Positions 34,481 to 46,918 of a stretch of DNA of 64,000 nucleotides are shown in pieces. Within the stretch, counting starts at the first letter, position 1, and each line of letters opens with the position of its first letter. This DNA is from Anaeramoeba flamelloides (Eukaryota > Metamonada > Anaeramoebidae), in the NCBI GenBank assembly GCA_027625915.1, contig JANTQA010000047.1:4402001-4466000 (forward strand), written 5' to 3'. The notes under the pieces were generated by a model. It was not told the origin of the DNA. It did not search any database and saw nothing but the letters and a program-made list of their open reading frames with translations. Position numbers and translations under genes: made by a program.

Positions 34481-37400
34481 AAAAAAAAAGATCAAAGAAA
34501 ATATAAAAAAAAGAATTAAAAGGGAAAAAAGAAAAAAAGATAAATTATTTATAACATTTCAACAATTTCAAAAAGAATTTTATAATAATAATAATGAAAG
34601 AATGATTCTTGATAATTGTTCAATCACAGTAAAGGAAATTAATGATGTAGAATTTTCAATAAGGATATTTGTATTACAAATGTTTCTCAAATATATTAAA
34701 AACAGCCCACAATTTGAAAAAAAGATTTTAAATAATCTTTCATTCAAGTATTTCACTGATTTCATTTTGTGGAGTTATAAAACCTTTTTACCAAAAAATA
34801 TTCTAAATAATTATAAAAAAAAAAAAATCAATTTAATTTCTAATTACAAATCTTTATTTCCAAACAATTCAAACCAATTAGAATTAAATCTAAAATTTGA
34901 GAAAATACTTTCTTCAGTAAAGGAAAATGAAATCCCACTCAAAGAAATAATTCAAATAAATGGAGAAAACAAGAAAAAATATGGAAACGGCAATAAGGAT
35001 AAGAAAAAAAATAATAATTTCGCAAATATAACAAAACACAAAATCACTCAAATTAATTTTGAAAAACCAATTGATGAAATTATAAAAAATCAGAAAATAA
35101 ATATTAAATTAACAAACAAATCTGGAAATATTTACAAGGAAAACGAAAAAAACAATGAAGAATTTGTCAATAATAGTAAAAATTTAAAAAATGTAAAATT
35201 AAAAATATTATTTAACGTATTTGGAAAAATATGCAAATATAGTGAAAAAAACTATTACCATTTATATTCAACAAAAACTAATCAGCGATATTTATCAAAA
35301 TTTAAAAAAAAATTCAATGAAAAAAAGAATCAAGATAACGATGATAATGATGATAATTTTGATGGTGATAATACAAATTTTAATAATTTTATTAATAATT
35401 TAGAATTATATCATTCACTTCGGTCTGTTAAAGAAAAATTAATTCTCTCAGTTTTATCTTGTTTTATTCCAAATTACCATTCAAATAATATACCCAATTT
35501 ACAATCAAGAAGTTTATTATTAGTTTATCCAAATTTGCAATTCTTTTTTTTGGATTTAATTTGCCAAGAGTTAAATTTAAGAATATTAACTTTATTAAGG
35601 AGATTAAAATTTTGGAAATATTTATTTACTTCATTTTTTTATATATACTCAAACAATAACAATTATAATAACAATTATTTTAATGAGATTGAAAATTATT
35701 CAAATTTTTTTTTATATTTAAGACAATTATTAATTCAATTGTTTATGAATATTTCTCTTAATGAAAAACAATCATTAAATTATGAAATAGAAATTTTGCT
35801 TCAATTAATATTATTTGCTAAAAATGTTAAATGCCTCAGGGATTGCTTGATGATTTTATTAAATTTATCCAAAGAAAACGACCATAACAATCATAACAAT
35901 AATGAAGACAGCAGCTACTACATCGGCAATAGCACTGAAAACCACAATGATGATGAGAACGATGATAATGAAATTAACAATGATCAGAAAAATCTTAATA
36001 TTAATAAAAATGAAATTAATTTAATAAAAAAAAATCCCAGTAAAAAGAACAAAATCTTTCAAAAATCTTTGATTGAATTAAATTCAATACCTATCATTTG
36101 CAATTTAAATAACCAATTATTAAAATTATCTCAATTAATAAAAAAAAAGGAAATCAATTATTTACCCTTCTCCAATAAATTATTTCTAAAAGTCAAAGTT
36201 TTTTCAATAAAATTCTTAAATGATCAATTAAATAATAAATATAATTTAATTAAATTACTTAATAATCATAAAAACATTCAATTATTATTAGACTTTATCT
36301 TAGTACCAAACACCTTACATTTTTCTTTAAATATAATTAAAAAAATATTAATAATTTATTTACCTAATTTAAATAATCAAAATAATTGGCTATTATTTAT
36401 TACAGAAATTTTATATACAATGATCAATTTACATAATTTGATAGAAAACACTGGAAACCCAGACCAATTTAAAAACAATATAAAAGTGAAAAATAAAATT
36501 GAAGGATCAAGAATAGATATAAACGGATACCAAAAAGAAAAAAGGAATAATAATAATAATGAAATAAAAACTAAAAATGAGAAAGAAAAAGAAAAAGAAA
36601 AAGAAAAAGAAAAAGGAAAAGAAAAGGAAAAGGAAGATTTACCAACTCGAAATAAACTTGATTATATAAAAATTTTAAAAAAACTATTAATCAATTTCAT
36701 TGAAAGCATCAAAACAAATAACAATTTAAAACATTTATTGAAACAAGTAAATATTTTTACCTTTTTAAAAAATTTATTATTAAACAAATATCTTGGTTCA
36801 TTAATATTAATTGAAATATTAGATTTTTTCAAGATATTGTTTAAAAACAATTCCTTAAGCATTAAAGAATTTGAAAATGAAATAGGAGGAATTAATTTTG
36901 GTAATATTTTATCAGAATTAAATTTTCATAATAATTCAAAAATTATTTATTCAAAATTAATCAATTTATTGGTGAATAATGATAGTAACTTTAATTTGGA
37001 AAATAACTCAATTATCACAAATCCATCTATTAGCTTAACACTTTTTACATTATATTCAAAAAAACAGGAATTAGATAATTTCAATTATTTTGATAATTTA
37101 TTATTATTATTTGAAAAAAAATGGCAAGATTCCATTCATAATGGATACACTTTATCTAAAAATGGATTATTATCTTGCTTAATAGATTTGTTACCACAAT
37201 TCATAAATTCAAAACAGAAAAGTAAAAAAATAATTAATTTGATGGGTATTTTAGGTAAACATTTCATCACTGTAGAAGAAGTGAAAAAAATAATAAAAAA
37301 TTTCCATTTAATAAATAATAAATACAGACCCATCAAAACATTATTATATTTAAAATCAATAAACAAAATGATTCAAAACAACAACAATAACAAAAAAAAC

Positions 37401-40400
37401 AACAACAACAATAATAATAACAACAACAACAATAAAAACACCAACACCAACACCACCAACAATAAAGACAACCACAACAACCACAACAACCACAACAACA
37501 ACAACAACAACAATCAAAACAATAAAAACAATAAAAATAAACAAATTAATAACTTTTTTAATTTAATTAATTCAAATTCATCCATTGTTTTACCAAAATT
37601 TGAATTACCAAATAAAGGATTTACCTTTATCACGTGGATTAAAATAATCAATTTTAAAAACAACATTATTAAGATCTTTCAGTTTTATAATAACACCAAC
37701 CAAGGAATTGAATTATATCTTAATAAAAATTTAACGAATAAAATCAAAATCGGTTATAAGATTTCTTTTAAAAATGGGCTCAATCAATGCAGTGAATTTA
37801 ATTTAACTGATTTCCAATTATCAAAATGGCATTTCCTATGTATCAAGCACAAAGCACCAAATTGGTCTTCTCGAACTACGGGCACTATCAAGATCTGGTT
37901 TTCTAACAAACTGGTTGGGAAGTGTTCATTAAAATATTTTCAAAATTCAATAATTTTAACAAACAATTTTATTGGTAATAATTTTAATATTATTAATTAT
38001 AATAAAAAAAACATTACTAATGACAACCTCAAAATGAAAAAGAAAAAAACCAAATTTAAAAAGCAAAAAAACGAAAATTTGTTCGGGCAAATTCATACTA
38101 TAACCATTTGTAATGAGCCCTTACAAGATAAAAAAATCTTAAAAATTGAAAAAAAAGATTATAAACAATTGTTGATCAATAATGATCAACATTTTCTTGA
38201 TTCCATTATTTTCCATTTAACCTCAAAAGCTTGCAATGATCACATTAGCTTTAATCAGTCAATACTAGCTAATTATCAAAATAAAAATGCAACATTAAAT
38301 AACGTTTTGATTTATAAAAGAAAAAAACTTAGTGATTTAATTCAATGTCTGGGCGGGATCTTTATCTTTTTACCAATTATTAAGCAATTAAACAAACCAA
38401 GTGAAAATCTAAAAAAACAATTTAATAATTTTAAAATAATTTCTGAGGAACGGATCTTTTTAAAAGTGATCAAAATGATTAATCAATTATTGATACAATC
38501 AAAGGAATTAAAAAGAGACTTTGTAAATAGAAAGGGAATCCAGATTCTAAGCAATTTTTTGATTCAAATTAACCCAAAAAATTTTACTTTTAAATTTATT
38601 GATGAAATCGAAAATTTCATTCAATTAAATTTAACAAAAATGGAATCATCAAAAGCAAATGATCAATTATTTTTAAATTGCTTTATTAAATATATCCTAT
38701 TGAATTTCCGAATTTGGATTTATACTGATGTTGATTTCCAATTTAAAATCTTACATTTGTTATTAAAATATTGCTTACATTTTAAAAAAATAATCACCAT
38801 AAGGAACATCGTGGAAATAATATATTATTATTATTGGCTCGAAGCAGGTGAATATTCAAAGGCCTTTTCCGCTAGATTGCACCCGATTACCAAGGAAATT
38901 ATTGCAACGAGGCCGAACAAAATCAATGTCATCTTTAAGATCAGATTAAAATTGATCAAATGTATTTTAAAAATTTTAAATCAAAACACAATGGATAATT
39001 CTCTATTAATTGTCAACAAAGAGCTAAAAAATGATTCAATGACTTCAATAATTAATTATTTATATATGTCCACTTGCGAATTACATAAACTTGATATGCT
39101 AAGATTAATTTTTGAATTATTGGAAAATAAAAAATTAAATTTCTTTATTTTAAATCAATTATTAATTCATAGATTTGAGATTTATTTATTAATCTTATTA
39201 AATTCTAATTCTAATTCAAATCAAATTATTTCAATTTCTTTAAATTTAATCACAAAGATATATAATTTAATTATTGAGAATAATAATGATAAAAAAAATA
39301 TTAAATTATATTTTTTATTTTTTGAAAATAACAATAATATTGATAATGAATTTAATACTGATAACGAACCAAATAATGATTTTATTTTAAAGAACAGAAT
39401 CAGAAACAATCAATTAAATAGTGAAAATAACCATAATAATAAATTAGCAAGTGAAATACAAAATACCAACATAATTTTTTTCCAATTAATTCATAAAATT
39501 TTAATCAAAAAAAAAATTGATTCGAACATTTTGATTAGCTTAATTTCCTTATTAATTAATTCTAAAATTTATTTATCAATTAATCAACTTTTAGATATCG
39601 AAACCTTAAATAATTTAACATTTATGAATATCAATATATTGAAAACTCTTTATCAAATGTTTTTAAATTATTTAAATAATCTTTTAATGAATAAAAAAAA
39701 AATAAAAACTAATAACAATAATATTTTTGATCTTTTGGAAAAATCTCTGAATTTTATTATTATTTTATTAAATAATAAAAAAAAAAATCGAAAAATTTAT
39801 TCACAACAAGTAGGGTGGCAATTCCAATTATTTAATTTTTTGGCCATATTTATCAAATTGAAAAATATTCATATATTTGATGAAAAGCAAATTAAAGTAT
39901 TTTTTAATTTGATAATACAAATATTTTCAAAACTTTTATGTAATAATTTAATATATGATCCAAATATAAAAAACATTTATTTGACTTTAAATATATTATC
40001 ATTTTATTTTTTTAAAAATTTATTAAATGAAAAAAAAATTCAAAAAAAATTATTTAAAAATACTTTATTACAGTTAAATTCTTGGTTTGAGGACAGATTA
40101 GAAAGTAATTCTTTAGAAAATATACATATCAAATTATCAAAATTAAAATTTTGGGATAATTTTTTTGATTTTTTAAATTTAATTTATAGTTTTATTAATT
40201 ATCAACCAAATTTTAATACAATACTTAATAATAATACAAACAATCAAAAAAATGCACTTTTAAATAATGGAGAAATTGGTGATTTGAATATAAATAAAAC
40301 CCACATTCTATTAATGAAAAAGAAATATTCAAATTTTTTTACTATTAATTTATCTAAAAAATTAATTAAAAATAATTGGAAAGATCAAAATTTGATAATG

Positions 40401-41413
40401 GTACTTATTTTATTATTTGAAACGAAATTTGAATTATTTATTCAAAATTCTTTATTAGTAAAACAAAAGAAAATGGAGATCATAATAAAATTATTTCAAT
40501 ATTTTTTTTCTTTTTTTTTAAACTCTTTAGAGTTTTTTGATAATGCTAACTTAATTAGTTTTTTTGTACAGTATTTAACTAAAGCAATTCAAAATAATAA
40601 AAAAACTATCAAAAATTTATATCCCAAATTAAATGGATTATTTGTAAACTTTGTAATAATATTATTAAAAATTTTTTTCAATTATATCAATGGCAATGAT
40701 GATAACAATAATAATAGTGATGTTAATAAGAAGAATAATCAATGTAATGAACAAATTATTCAGATTATTAAATTAATTCAATATTTGATATCTAAAAATT
40801 ATTCCATTTTTTTTAAATTATTTCAAGAAATTAATGAATTAAAAATTTTAGGTACTCAAAAGCAATTTGTAAAGAATTCTAATCAATATATTGATCCAAA
40901 TCTATTTTTTAATAATTTTAAAAAAAATATTAATCATTGGAATAATATTATAAAGAAATTAGAAAAAGAACATTTTGATTTAAATTTTTCTAAAACAAAG
41001 AAATTCAAAGAATTTTTAAATAATAAATTAAATAATTTAGATCTTACTTTACATTTAAAGAATATTTATTATAAAATATATTTTTTTAATATTAAATTTA
41101 AAAATAATCAATATGATGATTATGATGATGATGTTGAGGATGAAGACGAAGACGAATATGACTATGAATATGAGAATAAAGATGAAGAGGTAGTTGAAAA
41201 TACCAATAAGAATAAGAATAGTAATGGGTATGTACACCAATTAATTGAAACATTTAAAGAAAATATTGAATGGGAATTATTACCTCAATTTAAAGAAAAA
41301 AATAAAAACTCTTTGAATGATTATAATTATTATTTAAAAAAAAATTCAAAAAATTGGAAAATTATTTTTAATAAAATGTCAAATGAAAGAGGTATTTGGC
41401 ATAATAATCTATC

Positions 41414-41504
<91 letters not shown>

Positions 41505-44342
41505 CAAATTTATTGGAAATTAAATAAAGTTGAAGATTTATTAAGAAGAAGAGTATTATTAAAAAAAAATTTGAATTTTAATAATCATTTAGAAGCTTGT
41601 AAAAAAAGAGATGAAGTTATTAATTTTTTTATTAATAATGAAAATAATAACGAAAACGATAAAGATGAAAATGATGATAATAATCATGATAAAAAGGATA
41701 ATGATTTTAAAAAAAGGAAAAGAAAATTAACAGATATTAATATTCTAAGTCAAAATAAAACAATATTAAATTCAAATGAAGAAATATTAAATATATATGA
41801 AAAAAAAAAAAAGAAAAGAAAAGAAAAAATATTACAATTAGAAAAGGAAATTGGAAAAAAAGAAAACAATATTCATAAAAAAATTATTTTGAAAAAAAAA
41901 TGTAAATTAATAACAAATTTTGGAGCACATTTTGGAGAATTTGAAATTAATAATACTAATTTAATTTTTTATTCGAAAAGTGATAATAATGATAATGATA
42001 ATAATAATAATGATGATGATGTTGATAATAATAATAATTCAATTGACAAAGAAAAACTGAATAAAAAAATTAAAAACAAGATCTGGAAATTATCAAATTT
42101 AAAAAAAATTTTTAAAAGAAGATATTGTTTAATCCATAGTGGGTTGGAGTTTTATTTTTATAATAATAAAAATTACTTTATTGACTTTGGAAATTATAAG
42201 AATAGAGAAATCATTTATCGGAAGATTTTAAATATAAAACCAAAAAATTATCAAAAAACACATCGAACTGGCACACCAAAGGAATGCATAAAACGAACAG
42301 AATATACCAAATTGTGGAAATACCGGTCCATAAGCAATTTTGAATATTTAATGTTATTAAACCAAATTGGTAATCGTAGTTATAATGATTTGAGCCAATA
42401 TCCAGTTTTCCCATGGATTTTATCAGATTACGAATCAGAAAAATTGGATTTATCTAATCCCAAGATCTATAGAGATCTTTCCAAGCCAATGGGTGCATTA
42501 GATAAAAAACGTCTAAAGGAATGTAGAAAAAAATATAGATCACTAGCAAATACCCATAATAAGGTTTTCCCACCTTTCCATTATGGAAGCCATTACTCGA
42601 ATATTGGAATCATATCATATTATCTCATCAGATTGGAGCCATTTACGAGTCTACATATCGATTTACAAAATGGCAAATTTGACCATCCAGACCGATTATT
42701 TTCTTCGATCAAACAAACTTGGGATTTCAGTTCATCAAATCCTTCTGATTTTAGGGAATTGATACCAGAATTTTATTACATGCCAGAATTTTTATTAAAT
42801 TTGAATAATTTTGATCTTGGCATGACACAATCAAAAAAAAGAATCAATAATGTAAAATTGCCTCCATGGGCAAATGGGTCTGCACACGAGTTTATAAATA
42901 CCCAGAGAGAAGCCCTCGAATCAGATTATGTTAGCCAGCATCTGAACGAATGGATTGATTTAATTTTTGGTTATAAGCAAAGGGGAATCGAAGCAGTTAA
43001 GGCAAACAATGTTTTTTATTATTTGACATATGAAGGGATGGTTAATTTGAATAAAATCAAGGACCCCTTAGAAAGAGAATCCATTCTTGCTCAAATTGGA
43101 GACTTTGGACAATGCCCTAGCCAATTGTTTTTAAAAAGGCCACATGTGAAAAGGCTAACCTGGGATCAGTTAGATCCTTCTCAAAGAAGTTGGACTTTTC
43201 ATAATTTGAATCCGCAAAATAAAATTTTTTTTCAACAAACCCATGAAACTTCGCCAATAATATTTATCAATTTTTCCAACCGAAAAGAAGTATTAGAGGA
43301 CTCTAAAAAGATAATAATAATCAACAAAAATAGAAAAATCGTTTCTTATTGCTATTTGGATAATTATAATCATAATATTAATAAGAATAAGAAGAATGAA
43401 ATTAATTCAAATATTGAGAATATAAATAGCATTGGTGGAAGTGGAAGTGGAAGTGGTGGCATTAATAATAGCAATAATAATAATTTTAATGAAAATATAA
43501 ATAAGAATAATTTAATAAATAAGAATAATACGAACAATATAAAAAAGAATAATATTTTATTGGAAGAAAATATACCAATAAACAAAATCAAAAAAAGAAT
43601 TGGTGTATCTTTTGATTCTAATTTAAAAAATTTATCTAATTGCTATGCAATTTCAAAAGATGGTTTATTTTTATATTCGTGTGGATATTTTGATAATTCT
43701 TTTAAAATTACTAATCTAATTAATGGCCATGCTATTAAAAATTATTTTATTCATAAAGACGTTGTAGTTTGTTTAAAAGTGAAATCAAATTATTTATTAA
43801 CAGGATCAAGAGACACAACAGTAATTGTATGGAAAATTAATTCAAATAACTTATCGCAACTGCAACCGAAATATATTTTGTCTGGCCATGATGACGAAGT
43901 CATTAATGTAGACCTTAATGTTAAATGCGGCATTATAGTATCTGGTTCATTAGATGGTACAATAATCTTACATTCTCTATACACAGGTAAATACATTAGA
44001 ACCATTCGAAACGGTGTTCCACGTTTATTAACAATTTCTAATAGAGGGTTAATTTTGATGTATTCAAATGAGCAAATTTCGATTTATTCACCAAATGGGA
44101 TAAAAATTATTTCAACAGATTTTATTTTTAAAATTAATTGCTGGAAATTATTAGAAAATCATTTTAAAAGCTATTTAATAATAGGCACAAGAAACGGATT
44201 TGTATATATTAATTCCTTTCCCCAATTAAAAACAATAAGAAAAGATATATGCTTGAATCAAGAAATTACACAAATCGGCTTTGAAAAGGGTACTAACCAA
44301 TTATTGTTTGGTACCCAATTGGGAAATATTTTTATTGTTTAA
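32976..44342 (+). CDS. Giant BEACH-WD40 protein (LRBA/neurobeachin/Lvs type)
   Basis: BEACH proteins are large scaffolds in vesicle traffic, lysosome-related organelles and membrane fission. Proposed structure join(32976..33113,33219..44342), about 3,753 residues. Exon 1 ends DM at a GTAAG donor; the 105-nt intron ends ACAAAAG and continues in phase as EAKENWFCTF. No in-frame ATG exists between 33213 and 33527, which supports the spliced start. Order: alpha-solenoid N-terminal half with KEKE and ET-repeat tracts (about 404-474), Asn-rich tract (1430-1490), ConA/LamG-like domain (about 1506-1684: FTFITWIKI, WHFLCIKHK), more solenoid, (AAT)29-encoded N29, PH-BEACH (about 2934-3054), BEACH (about 3073-3359: WKYRSISNFEYLMLLNQIGN, YPVFPWILSDY, RDLSKPMGAL), and WD40 repeats to the end (TGSRDTTVIVW, VSGSLDGTIIL). 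Subfamily is not assigned with certainty. Confidence 0.93.
33114..33218 (+). other. Proposed intron 1 of the BEACH gene (105 nt)
   Basis: Donor GTAAGATTTC follows codon 46 (phase 0) and the acceptor AACAAAAG precedes GAAGCAAAAG. Skipping it removes the in-frame TAA at 33210-33212 that otherwise separates the first 79 codons from the 3.7 kilocodon frame. Confidence 0.75.
41415..41501 (+). repeat. (AAT)29 microsatellite encoding Asn29
   Basis: Twenty-nine consecutive AAT codons without interruption lie in the BEACH coding sequence between the solenoid and the PH-BEACH domain. Being a pure triplet array, it should be length-polymorphic without shifting frame. Confidence 0.95.
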
Positions 44343-44654
44343 ATTAAATATCCACTTAATGCTGTTTTATTTTCTTTTATCGTTCTTATATATATATATA
44401 AATAGATCGATAGATTAATTATTTTTTCTTTATAACCTTTATAGATTAATAGAATTATATATAACCGATAAACCATTATCCAATCATTTTTTTCATTCTA
44501 AAAATTTTAAAATAATTTTTTTTTATTTAAATAAATATTTTTTCTCATATAGAATAATTAAAGTTCTTTTTTATTATTATTTTTTTTTTGCACATTTAAG
44601 ATATTTAAAAGAATAATATACTAGTGTTCAATTCGATTTTAAAAGAATTATAGT

Positions 44655-45035
44655 ATTTTTTTTTTTTTGAAATTAAGTAGATTTTTTATACTGATTTATT
44701 TTAGAACTTCGTGGTTTTATTTTTAAAGTGTATTTTAGTAGACTTCCTTTACAGGCAATTAGATTTCAATCTTCTTTCAAAGAAAATAATTTTTTTTAAA
44801 TAATTCAGAAATATGTTGGATTTTGAACTTTTCAAAAATAAAGAAAAAATAGATCAAAGTTTTAAAAAACAATAATTCTTTTCTTAAAATAGCATTAAAA
44901 GTAAGTTTGGTATGTAGTAATCAAATTTTTATAATCATTTTTGAATTACAAGATATGGTAAAATGATTTTAAATTTGCTATCAAATTTATGAGATTTTTT
45001 TTTTTTAGTTTGCTAACCTCTTAAAGTGTATACGA
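44655..45035. repeat. Solo copy of the foldback inner arm
   Basis: From GAAATTAAGTAGATTTTTTA through CTTCTTTCAAAGAAAAT and a TAGTAATCA block to CTAACCTCTTAAAGTGTATA, the order matches 3605-3975 with scattered substitutions. Only one orientation is present here. It lies about 310 bp after the BEACH stop codon. Confidence 0.65.
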
Positions 45036-46131
45036 TCTTGTGTCTAAAGATTAAAATATAGCTGTTCCAACGCCACTGTGTATTTTTCAAATACATTTTT
45101 GATCTTGATATAGATTTATATAAAGTTGAATCTGAGAATAAGTAAGCTTATAATGAAAAAAAATATTCAGAAATGTGATACTTTGGAAAATATTCTTCTG
45201 ATGTGATAGCATAAAATAAAAATTTATTTTTTCAAAGTCAATTTTCTGTAGTTTCTCCAGGAATTATCAATGTTTAGAGTCATTTAGGGTTCTATAAACC
45301 TGTACTTTTCATTCGAAGAAATTTTTAAATAATAACTCATTTAATAAAAAAATATTAAAATATGTACTTTATTATCCTTATTTTCAACTTTTTATAAAAC
45401 AATATCAACATCAATTTTTGATATTGAAAAAAATTATTGTAGCTTTATAAAGATTTTAAATTTTTTTTTCATTTTAAACAACTCTATGGTACAAACTATC
45501 TCCAGACCCAATTTACCCTCAACTGTAAAATAACTAGATCTAGCAAACAATTTTTTGTTTTTCATTCACTAAATATAAATCATTTTTTAAAATTATCATT
45601 CAATAGAAAAAATTTCCAAAATAAAAAAATTTGTCAAATCAATTTTAATTATAAAATGTGTAGCAAAAATAAAAATTTTCCAATAATTTTTTTACATATT
45701 TTTCACATATCAAAAAGGCATTTTAATCTGAAATTTCTCAAACTGGATTAATACCTATTGTAAAAATTCTGGAAGACAATTTCATTTAAATACAAAAATC
45801 AGAGAAAAAAAAAATCCCAAAAATTCAATTTCTAGAATGATTACAATTAAATCTCAAATTGCGTAAAATTAAGAATGATTAAATTTTACGTTTTATATGA
45901 TATTTTTTAAATTCAATTTTTATTCTAAGAATCAACCTAATTTTTGAAAATTATTTTTTTTTTACAAATATCAAAAAAAGACTTTATAAATTTTTTTAAA
46001 TGAGAACATTTATATTCAATTTAACAATTTAAATCAATTTGACAATTTTTTTTTTGATTTTAAAATTGTTTTCTAGAGTGACTAATTCCATTTTTTTTCA
46101 TTTCAAATATTTAGAAATTTATTAAGGTTTA

Positions 46132-46682
46132 CAATTCCTGAAATTTGAAAAAAGCGTCTCTTGTATAGGGTGTGGTGACTTGTTAATTTGGTTCAAAGCT
46201 GATCAATCTTTTTCTTAGTATCGACTTCAATAGTTGTTCAAAAAAGCAATTGTGACAATTTATTTTTTTTTTTTTTCCGAAATACGAATTGAAGGGTGTA
46301 AGGTTAATAGATTGGTAGGTGTTTAAGAATAAATTTTGAATTTTGTTTTGTTGAAAAGAAAATTTGATTTAATATTTAGTCAATGAACTAAATGAAAAAA
46401 AAATTTTTTTAAAAGCACTAAATTAACCCAAACCTAATTAAAAATTTCAACTAAAAACCCTTACACAACATTTTTTTATAACTTACCTTCCTACAAATTA
46501 ATCTTACCGTCTTCAATTCGGATTTCGGAAAAAAAAAAAATCAATTGTCAAAATTGCTTTTTTGAACAACTATTGAAGCCGATACTAAGAAAAAGATTGA
46601 TCAACTTTGAACCAAATTAACAAGTCACTACACCCTATACAAGATAATCCTTTTTCCAATTTCAGGGATTGTAAACCTTAAA
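46132..46682. mobile_element. Long-TIR element, family B, copy 3
   Basis: It begins TTAAGGTTTACAATTCCTGA and ends TCAGGGATTGTAAACCTTAA. Arms of over 200 bp share GTATCGACTTCAATAGTTGT-type sequence with its mirror near 46575. 551 bp, non-coding. The outer CTAGTCCC seen in copies 1 and 2 is absent, so the true element end is probably TTAAGGTTTACA. Confidence 0.8.
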
Positions 46683-46918
46683 TACTTACCAAACTAAATA
46701 AAAACACAATTTTTTGATTTCATTTTTAAACCTCACAAAGTAACAATATTAAAAAGACTTGTATTACCCTGACGTAAGCTAAAGAATATTTAGTTCTCAG
46801 AATAAAAGTAACTTCCAGATTTGATATTAGAGGTCTAACAAAAAAAATCCAGATTTCATTTTTTTTAATTCTTCTACTTTGGTTTTCAACCAAAATTTCG
46901 ACTAAAAAAAGAATTTGT

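Larger units (their letters stand above)
44343..46918. other. Intergenic region between BEACH and PH-like genes
   Basis: 44655-45035 matches the inner arm of the 4.6 kb foldback (3605-3975). A full family B element follows at 46132-46682. Between them I see only A/T-rich sequence with no protein-like frame. Confidence 0.6.
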
